Source: Halorubrum depositum (GTDB lineage Archaea > Halobacteriota > Halobacteria > Halobacteriales > Haloferacaceae). Taken from it: a DNA stretch of 64,000 nucleotides. Of the stretch, positions 52,542 to 60,925 are shown piece by piece. The stretch is from assembly GCF_007671725.1 (NCBI RefSeq), contig NZ_VCNM01000002.1, forward strand, positions 496,001 through 560,000, in the 5' to 3' direction. Position 1 is the stretch's first letter, and the number at the start of each line of letters is the position of its first letter. The notes beneath the pieces are model-generated. The model was not told where the DNA came from. It saw only the letters and a program-made list of their open reading frames with translations, and ran no database searches. The translations under genes and the position numbers were made by a program.

Positions 52542-52895
52542 ATGAGCGTGTCCGAACTCGAGGCCGAGCTGTCGGAGGACGAGCGCGCCGGCCTCGAACT
52601 CATCCGCGAGACCGGTGGTATCCACCAGAGCGACTTCTGGAAGGAACTCGACGTCTCCTCGCGCAAGGGGAGCCGCATCGCGGAGGCGTTAGAGGAGTCG
52701 GGCCTCATCCAGCGGGCCGACACCGTCTACGACGGACACAACACGTTCTACCTGGAGCCCGCGCCCCGCGACCTGGACTTCTCACTGCTGATGGCCGGCG
52801 ACATGCTGTCGCCGTTCATCGGCGAGGAGGAGGTAGACGCGCAGGCGGACGCCTTCTCGCAGTGGATGATGAACCTCGCGTACGAGGAGTACTGA
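52542..52895 (+). CDS. Winged-helix transcription regulator
   Basis: A 117-residue protein. Residues about 10-65 form a wHTH (DERAGLELIRETGGIHQSDFWKELDVSSRKGSRIAEALEESGLIQR), followed by a wing (YDGHNTFYLEP) and a helical C-terminus (ADAFSQWMMNLAYEEY). It resembles the short HTH-only regulators found beside transporter genes in haloarchaea. The TATA element TTTTAAG lies at 52511-52517. It precedes, convergently, the Mrp antiporter operon and may regulate it. Confidence 0.85.
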   Translation: MSVSELEAELSEDERAGLELIRETGGIHQSDFWKELDVSSRKGSRIAEALEESGLIQRADTVYDGHNTFYLEPAPRDLDFSLLMAGDMLSPFIGEEEVDAQADAFSQWMMNLAYEEY

Positions 52896-52965
52896 GTCGC
52901 CGCGTCGGCGTCGAATCGAAACCGGAGCCGTCCGCTTTCCCTCCCGAACTCCTCTGTGCTCCCCC

Positions 52966-54753
52966 TCAGCCGAGCAGGAACGCGAACAGCGCGACGCCGG
53001 CCGCGAGCGTCAAGAAGAGGACGCTCCGGCCGATCCCCGTGCGGATCTCGACGTCGACGCCGAGTCCCGCGACGGCCGCCCGCGGCTGCATCGCGGTTCG
53101 CTTGACACCGGCGACAAGCCGCATCACGGCGCGGTCGACCGCGGCCCACAGCTCCGTGACGCCCCAGATCGACGCCCGGCCGAGGTAGAACGCGGCCGGG
53201 TAGGTCACCGCGTCGACGTCGTGCATCCGGTGGGCGAGCCAGCCGAGCGGTCGCTTCAGCGCGAAGAAACCGACGAACCCGGCGACGAGCAGCGCCGCGC
53301 TCTCCGTCAGGTGGCTCGTGCTGTACGGGTGGAGCTCGGGCGCGACCGCCGCCGTGAACGGCATCAGCTCCACGAGGTAGCCGTAGGTGAGCGGCGTGCC
53401 GAAGAAGACGCAGGCCCCGCCGGCAAGGAGCATTCCGGCGGTCTGGAACGGCGTGGCGTCCTTCGGCGACAGCGTCGCCGAGCCGTGGAAGAACACGTAG
53501 TAGCCGAGCTTGATGAACGACATGAACGTCCCCACGCCGCCGAGGATCAGCAGCCACCAGAGGAGCCCCTCGCCGAAGAGCAGCTCGAAGTTGTGGACCT
53601 CGTGTGCGGAGTCGATCACCATCCCCTTCGAGATGAACCCGTTGAACCCGGGGACGGCGGTAATCGAGGCCGCGCCGACGACGTAGACGAGGAACGTGAC
53701 CGGCATCTCCCGCCAGAGCCCGCCCATGTCCCGGATGTCCTCGACGCCGGTGCGGTAGATCACCACGCCGACGGCCATGAACAGGAGGCTCTTGTACAGC
53801 ACGTTGTTGAACAGGTGGGCGAAGCCGCCGGTGACGGCGAACTCGCCGACGTACGTCGCGAGCCCGAACCCGGCCAGCATGTAGCCGAGCTGCGCCTGGA
53901 TGTGGTACGAGAGGAGCCGGCGCGGGTCGTACTGCAGCAGCGCGAAGAACGCGCCGTAGACGGCCATGAACCCGCCGAGGTACGCCAGCCACATGCCGCC
54001 CTCGGGGAAGGTCCGGTACATCACGTACGCCGCGGTCTTCGTCGTGAACACGGAGAGGAACACCGACGCCGCCACGTGCGGGCGGGGGTAGGTGTCCGGC
54101 AGCCACGTGTGCAGGAAGATGAACCCGCAGTTGACGCCGACGCCGATCGCCGCGAGCAGCGTCGCGCTGGCGTGGATCCCGGTCGTTGACGAGAACAGGA
54201 AGATTTCGGCGGCCGGCACGCTGCCGAGCATCGACGCGCCGTGGACGACGACGGCACCGAGGAAGAACGTCCCCCCGATCCCGTGGAACAGCGCGTAGCG
54301 GTAGCCGGCCCGCACCGCCGCGCCGCCGTACTGCCACACCAGCAGCGTGCTGGTGACGGCCATCAGCTCCCAGAAGAAGATCAGCGTGAGCCAGTCGCCG
54401 GCGTAGATCGTCCCGAGCGTCGAGGAGACGTACACCAGCGCGAACGCCGTCACCCACTTCGGCGCCTCGGTGCCGTACGCGTACAGCACCGCCGCCGTCG
54501 CGAGGAAGCCGACGACGACCCCCATCAGCAGCGAGAACTGGTCGACGTTGAACAGGACCACGTCGAAGCCGAACAGCTGTGTCGCGAGGTAGGTGCCCGT
54601 GCCGCCGTCGCCGAGCAGCACAGCCTGCGCGAAGACGAACGCGGTCGCCAGCGCGGCCGCCGCGTGACCGGCGCGCCGCGGGAGGCCGAGCACGAGGAAC
54701 GCCGCCGCCGCGAGCACGACGTACGGCGGAAGCGAGGTGAGGGCCGCGTTCAT
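52966..54753 (-). CDS. mnhD: Mrp-type Na+/H+ antiporter subunit D (third copy)
   Basis: A 595-residue proton-translocating membrane subunit of the MrpA/D-NuoLMN family with about 14 helices. WELMAVTSTLLVW, HTWLPDTYPRPHVAASVFLSVFTTKTAAYVMYR and YHIQAQLGYMLAGFGLA hold the conserved Glu and Lys of the proton path. ATG at 54753 overlaps the stop of the preceding subunit by 4 bases. Last gene of the operon. Confidence 0.93.
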   Translation of the reverse strand: MNAALTSLPPYVVLAAAAFLVLGLPRRAGHAAAALATAFVFAQAVLLGDGGTGTYLATQLFGFDVVLFNVDQFSLLMGVVVGFLATAAVLYAYGTEAPKWVTAFALVYVSSTLGTIYAGDWLTLIFFWELMAVTSTLLVWQYGGAAVRAGYRYALFHGIGGTFFLGAVVVHGASMLGSVPAAEIFLFSSTTGIHASATLLAAIGVGVNCGFIFLHTWLPDTYPRPHVAASVFLSVFTTKTAAYVMYRTFPEGGMWLAYLGGFMAVYGAFFALLQYDPRRLLSYHIQAQLGYMLAGFGLATYVGEFAVTGGFAHLFNNVLYKSLLFMAVGVVIYRTGVEDIRDMGGLWREMPVTFLVYVVGAASITAVPGFNGFISKGMVIDSAHEVHNFELLFGEGLLWWLLILGGVGTFMSFIKLGYYVFFHGSATLSPKDATPFQTAGMLLAGGACVFFGTPLTYGYLVELMPFTAAVAPELHPYSTSHLTESAALLVAGFVGFFALKRPLGWLAHRMHDVDAVTYPAAFYLGRASIWGVTELWAAVDRAVMRLVAGVKRTAMQPRAAVAGLGVDVEIRTGIGRSVLFLTLAAGVALFAFLLG

Positions 54754-56837
54754 GGGCGCATCGCCTCCTCTGGGAGCCGCGTGTCGACGATGAGCTCGAT
54801 CAGCTCCAGGAAGCCCATCTCGTATGGAATCACGCCGAGCAGCACCGCGAGGCTCATCGCGGTGAGGATCGGCCCGAGCGTGAACCACGTCGACTCGCGC
54901 CCGCGGAGGACGTCGAGTCCACGGATGTGCCGCCAGCCGCCCGCGGGCGGCCCGCCGGCGTGGCCGTGGTCGTCGTGGTCTCCGTGGTCGTCGGTGTCGT
55001 CGCTATCCCCGTGGGCATCCGCGATTCCGGATTCGGTTCCGACATCGTCATCGGCATCGTCGCCGGTTTCGGTGCGCTCCACCGCGTCGTCGTCGCCGCG
55101 TCCGACCCCGAAGGGCACGTCGGCGTCGGAGGGTCGCGAGTCGACCGCGTAGTCGCCGGTGTCGACGCGCTCGGCCGGCTCTGAGAAGTCGCGCTCGCTC
55201 GTGTTGAAGTCCGGACGAACGACGCCCTCCTCGTCGGTCGGGAGGTCATCGAGCTCCGCGTCGGGGATGTCGGAGTCGGCGCGGGCGTCGGCGTCGCCGG
55301 GTTCCGAGTGTCCCTCGCTGCCCTCCGCACGCTCGACGACGTCGTCGACGTCGGCGCTCTCGTCGGCGTCGTCCTCAGGGTGACCCCCATCTGTCGCCGG
55401 CAGCGTCGACCGCGACTCGCCGCCCATCCGGAAGTCGACGAGCGGCTTCGCGTCGTGGTCGTCCTCAGCCTCGAAGAAGGCGGTGTAGATCACCGGCCAG
55501 AAGTACGCGATGTTGAGCACGCCCGAGAGCAGCAGCGCGCCGGCGAGGTAGTAGGCGATCGGGGTCAGCCGGGCGCCCATCCGGATCCCGCCGATCAGCA
55601 TGTAGTACTTGCTGACGAAGCCGGCCAGAAGCGGGATCCCCGCCATCCCGAGCGAGGCGACCGTGAACGCGCCCATCGTCAGGGGCATCCGCTTGCCGAT
55701 CCCCGCCATCTCGGAGATGTAGTCGGTGTGCGTCGACACGTGGAGATTCCCCGCGCAGAAGAACAGGGTGAGCTTCATGAACGCGTGCGCCGGGATGTGC
55801 AACAGCGCGCCGACGAGCCCGTACCAGCCGAAGAGGCCGAGCCCGAGGATGATGTAGCTCAGCTGGCTCACCGTCGAGTAGGCGAGCCGCTGTTTCAGGT
55901 GGTCCTTCCGCAGCGCGATGATCGAGGCCGCCGTCAGCGTGATCGCCCCGATTGTCGAGAGCACGAGGCCGGCCGAGAAGCCGAACGGGAGCGAGAGGTT
56001 AAACACGAGCTCCGGGCCGAACACGTCGAGGACGACGCGAGAGACCCCGAACGCGCCGGACTTGACGACCGCGACCGCGTGGAGGAGCCCGGAGACGGGC
56101 GTCGGCGCGACCATCGCCTCGGGGAGCCACTGGTGGAGCGGCATGATGCCGGCCTTCACCCCGAACCCGATCGCCAGCAGGAAGAAGGCGAGCATCGCGA
56201 GCCCGGGGTCGGCGTTCGCCAGCTCCTGAATCCCGCCGGCGGTGAAGGAGACGTTGCCGGCGATCAGGTAGACGAGGGCGGTCCCGGCGAGCACGAGCAC
56301 GCCGCCGCCGAACATCGTGTACGCGAGGTACTTCCGGCCGGCCGAGCGCGCCTCCGGCGTCTCGTCGTGGGCGACGAGCGGGTACGTCGCGATCGAGAGG
56401 ATCTCGTAGAAGACGAAGATCGTCACGAGGTTGCCCGCGAACGCGATCCCCATCGTCGCCGACAGCGACACCGCGAACGCGGCGAAGTACCGCGTCTGGT
56501 TCGTCTCGTCGTTTCCGCGCATGTAGCCGATGCTGTAAAACGAGGTGACGATCCACAGCCCGCTGGCGAGGAACGCGAACAGCATGCCGAGCGCGTCGGC
56601 GCGCAGCGCGAACTCGATCCCGGGGAGGAACGCCCCGAGCGACCACTCGAAGACGGCGCCCTCGAGGACGGCCGGGAGCATCGAGGCGACGATCCCGAAC
56701 TTCGCGACCGCCGCGGCGATCGTCCACCCCTCGCGGACGTTCGGCGAGCGGTGCGACGCGACGATGAGGAACGCCGCGACGAACGAGACGAGGACGGCCA
56801 GCAGCGGACGTGGGTCTGAAATGAAAGCGTCTGTCAT
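54750..56837 (-). CDS. mnhD: Mrp-type antiporter subunit D with His/Asp-rich loop (second copy)
   Basis: A 695-residue NuoLMN-like subunit with VFYEILSIATYPLVAH, LHQWLPEAMVAPTPVSGLLHAVAVVKSGAFG and VSQLSYIILGLGLFGW. Between the last two helices lies an acidic loop of about 150 residues (about 475-630) rich in Asp, Glu and Ser and ending in HGDSDDTDDHGDHDDHGHAG, far longer than in bacterial MrpD. It may bind metal or only shape a halophilic surface. Overlaps both neighbours by 4 bases. Confidence 0.92.
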   Translation of the reverse strand: MTDAFISDPRPLLAVLVSFVAAFLIVASHRSPNVREGWTIAAAVAKFGIVASMLPAVLEGAVFEWSLGAFLPGIEFALRADALGMLFAFLASGLWIVTSFYSIGYMRGNDETNQTRYFAAFAVSLSATMGIAFAGNLVTIFVFYEILSIATYPLVAHDETPEARSAGRKYLAYTMFGGGVLVLAGTALVYLIAGNVSFTAGGIQELANADPGLAMLAFFLLAIGFGVKAGIMPLHQWLPEAMVAPTPVSGLLHAVAVVKSGAFGVSRVVLDVFGPELVFNLSLPFGFSAGLVLSTIGAITLTAASIIALRKDHLKQRLAYSTVSQLSYIILGLGLFGWYGLVGALLHIPAHAFMKLTLFFCAGNLHVSTHTDYISEMAGIGKRMPLTMGAFTVASLGMAGIPLLAGFVSKYYMLIGGIRMGARLTPIAYYLAGALLLSGVLNIAYFWPVIYTAFFEAEDDHDAKPLVDFRMGGESRSTLPATDGGHPEDDADESADVDDVVERAEGSEGHSEPGDADARADSDIPDAELDDLPTDEEGVVRPDFNTSERDFSEPAERVDTGDYAVDSRPSDADVPFGVGRGDDDAVERTETGDDADDDVGTESGIADAHGDSDDTDDHGDHDDHGHAGGPPAGGWRHIRGLDVLRGRESTWFTLGPILTAMSLAVLLGVIPYEMGFLELIELIVDTRLPEEAMRP

Positions 56838-58483
56838 GCGAACACCTCCGTGAGGAACGGACCGAACCACTCGGCCAGCGCGAAGCCGGCGAAGCCGAGC
56901 GAGACCGTGACGAGCGTCGTGACGAGGAGCACCGCCAGCGACGCCGGCGGGACTCGGTCGGGCACCAGCGAGGGCCGCGGCGCGCCCTCGACGGGCGCGA
57001 CGGGGGTCCCACCGGCCGACGTCTCGTCGTCACCCGATTCGGCCCCGCCGTCGGCGGCGACGCCGGCGGCGTCGTCACCGTGACCGCCGGGCCGATCGTC
57101 GCCGTGACCGGTCGCCGCCTCGTCGCCGTGGCCGCCCGGGAGCCCGACACCGGCGAAGTAGAACCGCTCGATCAGCCGCGCGACGTACGACAGCGTGAAC
57201 AGGGTGCTGACGAAGATCACGGCGGCGATCCCGATCCCGGCCGGCCCGGCGCCGGCCATGCTGGACTCGACGGCGCCGACGCCGATGTACCACTTCCCGA
57301 GGAAGCCGACCGACGGCGGGATCCCGACCAGCCCGAGGCCGAGGACGGCGATCGCTCCGGCCGTGAACGGCGCCTCGCGCGCGGCGCTCGCGGCGTCCTC
57401 GATCCGCCGGACGCCGTAGCCGAGCGCGAGGGTGCCGACGCCGAGGAACAGCCCGAACTTGAGCAGGCCGTGACCGATCAGGTGGACGATCCCGCCGAGC
57501 AGCGCGGTCTCGTTCGCCAACGCGATCGCGGCCCCGATCATCCCGAACTGCGCGACCGAGGAGTAGGCGAACATGCGCTTGAGGTCCGACTGCATCGCGG
57601 CGAGCACCGAGCCGGCGAGGATCGACGCGCCGGAGACGACGAGCATCGCCGTCGTGATAGCGTCGTTCGCGGCGAGGAAGTCGACGGTGAATACGGTGTA
57701 CGTCACCCGGATCAGCGCGTACGCGCTCGTCGTCGACACGAGCGCCGCCACGACCGCCGTGACGGCGTCCGGCGCGCGCTGGTAGGCGTCGGGCTGCCAG
57801 GTGTGGACCGGGAACAGGGCTATCTTCAGCGCGAGCCCGGCGACGATCAGCGCGTAGCTCGCCTGAATCAGCGGGTCGCCGTACCCCGCCTGCGCGAGGA
57901 TCTGCTCGCGCATATCGACCATGTTCAGCGTCCCGGTCGCGAGGAAGGCGTAGCCCACGCCGACGAGGTATAGCGAGGCGCCGACCGTCCCGACGACGAG
58001 GTACTTCAGCGAGGCGTACGCGCTCGCGCCCGAGCGGTCGGCCGCGATGAGCGCGTACGTCGTGATCCCGACGATCTCGAGGAAGACGAACATGTTGAAC
58101 AGGTCGCCGGTGAGCGCCATCCCCGAGAGCCCGCCGACCAGGAGGAGATAGGCGCTGTAGAAGGGGTTCCCGCGCGGGCCCGCCACCCGCGAAAAGACGA
58201 GCGTCGCGAGCGAGACGACCGCGATCAGCGCGAGCACCGCGGCCGACAGCGGGTCGGCCACGAGCTCGATCCCGATCGGCGGCTGGTAGGTGCCGACCGC
58301 GTGGTCGAACTGGCCGCCGATCGCGACTTCGGCGGCGATCGCGGCCGCGATACCGACAACCGTGGTGGTCGCGACCGCCGCGATCGGCCAGCCGACGTCG
58401 TCGAACCACAGGCCGAGCGCGATCGGCAGGGTGGCCGCCACGATCGGAACCGCGATCGCCAGCGGGAGGAGCACGTCAGTCAT
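56834..58483 (-). CDS. mnhD: Mrp-type antiporter subunit D (first copy)
   Basis: A 549-residue NuoLMN-like subunit. VFLEIVGITTYALIAADRSGAS, VHTWQPDAYQRAPDAVTAVVAALVSTTSAYALIR and YSSVAQFGMIGAAIAL carry the proton-path residues. A cytoplasmic or outer loop near the C-terminus (about 445-505) repeats HGDE/HGDD units (GGHGDEAATGHGDDRPGGHGDD). It overlaps the MrpC gene by 8 bases and the next D subunit by 4. Confidence 0.92.
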   Translation of the reverse strand: MTDVLLPLAIAVPIVAATLPIALGLWFDDVGWPIAAVATTTVVGIAAAIAAEVAIGGQFDHAVGTYQPPIGIELVADPLSAAVLALIAVVSLATLVFSRVAGPRGNPFYSAYLLLVGGLSGMALTGDLFNMFVFLEIVGITTYALIAADRSGASAYASLKYLVVGTVGASLYLVGVGYAFLATGTLNMVDMREQILAQAGYGDPLIQASYALIVAGLALKIALFPVHTWQPDAYQRAPDAVTAVVAALVSTTSAYALIRVTYTVFTVDFLAANDAITTAMLVVSGASILAGSVLAAMQSDLKRMFAYSSVAQFGMIGAAIALANETALLGGIVHLIGHGLLKFGLFLGVGTLALGYGVRRIEDAASAAREAPFTAGAIAVLGLGLVGIPPSVGFLGKWYIGVGAVESSMAGAGPAGIGIAAVIFVSTLFTLSYVARLIERFYFAGVGLPGGHGDEAATGHGDDRPGGHGDDAAGVAADGGAESGDDETSAGGTPVAPVEGAPRPSLVPDRVPPASLAVLLVTTLVTVSLGFAGFALAEWFGPFLTEVFA

Positions 58484-59018
58484 CGGTCGCACCCCCGTCG
58501 GTCGCGGAGTCGTCTCCATCCGTCGTCGGGCCGGCGGGGAGCGACCCCTCGTCCCGCATCAGCTCGCGGAGCGTGTCGGTGCGGAGCGTCCCGTACTCGT
58601 CGTAGATCCGGATGCAGAGCGCGAGCCCCACGGCCGTGAGGCTCACGCCGACGACGATGGCGGTGAGCACGATCACGTGCGGGAGCGGACTGACGAACGT
58701 CTCCGTCGCCGCCTCGCCGGAGTGAAGGATCGGGATCGCGCCGCCCTCGACGTACGCCGAGGCGATGAACAGCAGGAATATCGCCGTCTGGAACAGGTTG
58801 AGGCCGATGATCTTCTTCACGAGGTTGGGGTTGGCTATCATCATGTAGAGTCCGACGCAGAGCAGCAGCGCGAACGTGAGGTAGGCGTGACGCGTCGTGA
58901 ATATCTCGAACGCGCCCGCGGACGCGACGGCTGCGTCGACGCCGGTTGACGCGACGGCGGGTCCCGCGGCCGCGAGGGTGGACCCCGCGCTCGTGACGGC
59001 GAGCACGAGCCCCGTCAT
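58476..59018 (-). CDS. mnhC: Mrp-type antiporter subunit C
   Basis: A 180-residue NuoK-like subunit with three core helices (HAYLTFALLLCVGLYMMIANPNLVKKIIGLNLFQTAIFLLFIA and PHVIVLTAIVVGVSLTAVGLALCIRIY). A signal-like N-terminal extension and an acidic tail are added. The PNLVKKIIGLNLFQTAI segment is the family signature. Start overlaps MnhB by 4 bases. Confidence 0.93.
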   Translation of the reverse strand: MTGLVLAVTSAGSTLAAAGPAVASTGVDAAVASAGAFEIFTTRHAYLTFALLLCVGLYMMIANPNLVKKIIGLNLFQTAIFLLFIASAYVEGGAIPILHSGEAATETFVSPLPHVIVLTAIVVGVSLTAVGLALCIRIYDEYGTLRTDTLRELMRDEGSLPAGPTTDGDDSATDGGATDD

Positions 59019-59716
59019 CGCTCACCTCCGTCGGCGGCCGCGGCGCGGTCCGGCTCCGGCGCGTCGGGCCGGTCGGCGTCTTCGTCGGCGTCGTCCTCGA
59101 CGGAGCCGGTGTCGCCGAACCCGCTCCCGTCCGAGTCGAACCCGTTCGCGAGCAGGAAGAACAGTCCCATGAGCACGCCGCTCACGATGGCCGCGATGCC
59201 GAATATCTCGACGCTCTCTAACCCGTACTTCACCGGTATCGGCAGCAGGTCGTACTGGAGGAACGCGCCGCCGCGAGCGACCGGGATCAGCCCGATGCCC
59301 GCGAACGCCAGCGCGCCGCCGACCGCGAGCGCGACGACGACGGTGTTGGCGAGCCAGTCGCGGGTCGCCTCGATCCCGAACGCGAACGCGATCATGAACA
59401 CGACGGCGGCCATGATCGCACCGCCCTGGAACCCGCCGCCGGGCGATCCGGCGCCGTGGAAGGTGATGAACAGCCCGTAGGTGAACGCGAACGGCGCCAC
59501 GATCTTCACCGTCGGCATGATCACCTGGCTCTCCGTGTACGGCGTTCCCTGGCGCTGCTCGGAGTCGAGCCGTCCGGACCGGGGGACGGCTCGGTGGGGC
59601 GGCACGTCGTCCGCGTCGCCCTCGTCGACTCCTCCCGCGGTGCCGTCTACCCCCGTCTCGTCGGGGTCGTCGACGGCGCCGCGGGCGGTCTCGTCCTCGG
59701 GGCGAGCGTCGCTCAT
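59015..59716 (-). CDS. mnhB: Mrp-type antiporter subunit B
   Basis: A 233-residue subunit with an acidic N-terminal tail (1-60), then four helices: PTVKIVAPFAFTYGLFITFHGAGSPGGGFQGGAIMAA is the MnhB signature, and GIAAIVSGVLMGLFFLL is the last helix before another acidic tail. Overlaps both neighbours by 4 bases. Confidence 0.93.
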   Translation of the reverse strand: MSDARPEDETARGAVDDPDETGVDGTAGGVDEGDADDVPPHRAVPRSGRLDSEQRQGTPYTESQVIMPTVKIVAPFAFTYGLFITFHGAGSPGGGFQGGAIMAAVVFMIAFAFGIEATRDWLANTVVVALAVGGALAFAGIGLIPVARGGAFLQYDLLPIPVKYGLESVEIFGIAAIVSGVLMGLFFLLANGFDSDGSGFGDTGSVEDDADEDADRPDAPEPDRAAAADGGER

Positions 59717-60288
59717 GCGAACACCTCCCGATGGAGGACGATGAGCGCCGCGATCCCGCCGGCGAAGACGACGACCGCCTCGCCGAAGGTGTCGAATCCA
59801 CGGAACGCCGCCAACACCGCCATCACCGTGTTCTCGACGCCGGTCTGTGTGTACGACTCGCGGAGGTACCACTGGCTCACCTCCGGGTTCGACCAGACAG
59901 GCGCGTCCGGCGAACCGACCGCCGGCACGTCGCCCATCGTGAGCAGGAGCCCGCCGAACAGCAGCCCGACCGCGCCGACGGCCGGGAGATTCACCGACTC
60001 GAAGGCGACGTCGTGGTCGATCCGGGTCGTCTTCGCGAGGGTCAACAGGAGCAGGACGGTGGTCACGCCGGCGGAGATCGCCGCCTCCGTCAGCGCGACG
60101 TCCGGCGCGCGGTAGAACGTGTACAGCGCGGCCATCCCGAGGCTGTACGCGCCGAAGACGATGACCGCCGCGAGCACGTCGCGCGCCAGCGCCGTCGCCA
60201 GCGCGGTCAACACGACGAACGCGAGCAGACTCCCCTCCACGGCGGTGATCTGGGCGACGACGGGCGCGGCGAGCGTGGTCCCCGTCAT
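59713..60288 (-). CDS. Mrp A' subunit (MbhD/E-like, C-terminal part of MrpA)
   Basis: A 191-residue membrane protein matching the C-terminal domains of bacterial MrpA. The MbhD-like helices (VLAAVIVFGAYSLGMAALYTFYRAPDVALTEAAISAGVTTVLLLLTLA) are followed by an MbhE-like end (TGVENTVMAVLAAFRGFDTFGEAVVVFAGGIAALIVL). The NuoL-like large part of MrpA is missing, as in archaeal Mrp and Mbh complexes, and is replaced functionally by the three D-type subunits. Confidence 0.9.
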   Translation of the reverse strand: MTGTTLAAPVVAQITAVEGSLLAFVVLTALATALARDVLAAVIVFGAYSLGMAALYTFYRAPDVALTEAAISAGVTTVLLLLTLAKTTRIDHDVAFESVNLPAVGAVGLLFGGLLLTMGDVPAVGSPDAPVWSNPEVSQWYLRESYTQTGVENTVMAVLAAFRGFDTFGEAVVVFAGGIAALIVLHREVFA

Positions 60289-60623
60289 CGCCGATCATCC
60301 CCCTCGGTCCACGGGACGATCCCCTCTTCGAAGGCGGCCCGGGCGATCGCGTGGGCGGCCGTCGGATTCGTCACGAAGATGAAGAACAGCAGCAGCACCG
60401 TCTTGAAACCGGCGCCCTCCCAGCCGACCGTCAGCGCCACGGCGGCGAGGCCGAACCCGGCGCCGAGCGTGTCCGCCTGCGAGGCGGTGTGCGCCCGGGA
60501 GTACACGTCGGGCAGTCGGAGCACGCCGACCATCGAGACGAAGCTAAAGAACAGTCCGAGCAGGGTGAACGCGACGATCAGCGCGACGCGGACCGTCCCG
60601 AGCGCTCCGAGCGTCTCGATCAC
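60285..60623 (-). CDS. mnhG: Mrp-type antiporter subunit G
   Basis: A 112-residue subunit with three helices. GLFFSFVSMVGVLRLPDVYSRAHTASQADTLGAG is the diagnostic MnhG sequence, and FFIFVTNPTAAHAIARAA closes the protein. Overlaps its neighbours by 4 bases each. Confidence 0.95.
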   Translation of the reverse strand: MIETLGALGTVRVALIVAFTLLGLFFSFVSMVGVLRLPDVYSRAHTASQADTLGAGFGLAAVALTVGWEGAGFKTVLLLFFIFVTNPTAAHAIARAAFEEGIVPWTEGDDRR

Positions 60624-60925
60624 AGCACACCACCCCGCTCGACCGTGAACTTCGAGATGGCGATCGCCATCAGGAAGTTCAACAGCGCGTACACCAAGGC
60701 GATGTCGAGGAAAGTCGGCTCCGACAGTGCCGCGGCTAGGATCGCGAGGATGACGACGGTGTTCGTCCCGAGGACGTTCACCGCCAGCACCCGGTCCTGC
60801 ATCGTCGGGCCCTTCACGGCCCGGTATAACATCCCGATCGCGAGCACGGCGAACCCGGCGGCCGCGAGGAGCAGGAAGTCGCCGACCGTGTAGCCGGCGG
60901 CGACCGTGGCGTCGACGAGCGTCAC
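60620..60925 (-). CDS. mnhF: Mrp-type antiporter subunit F
   Basis: A 101-residue subunit with three helices, including MLYRAVKGPTMQDRVLAVNVLGTNTVVILAIL, the MnhF signature, and DIALVYALLNFLMAIAISKF. Overlaps subunits E and G by 4 bases. Confidence 0.95.
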   Translation of the reverse strand: MTLVDATVAAGYTVGDFLLLAAAGFAVLAIGMLYRAVKGPTMQDRVLAVNVLGTNTVVILAILAAALSEPTFLDIALVYALLNFLMAIAISKFTVERGGVL

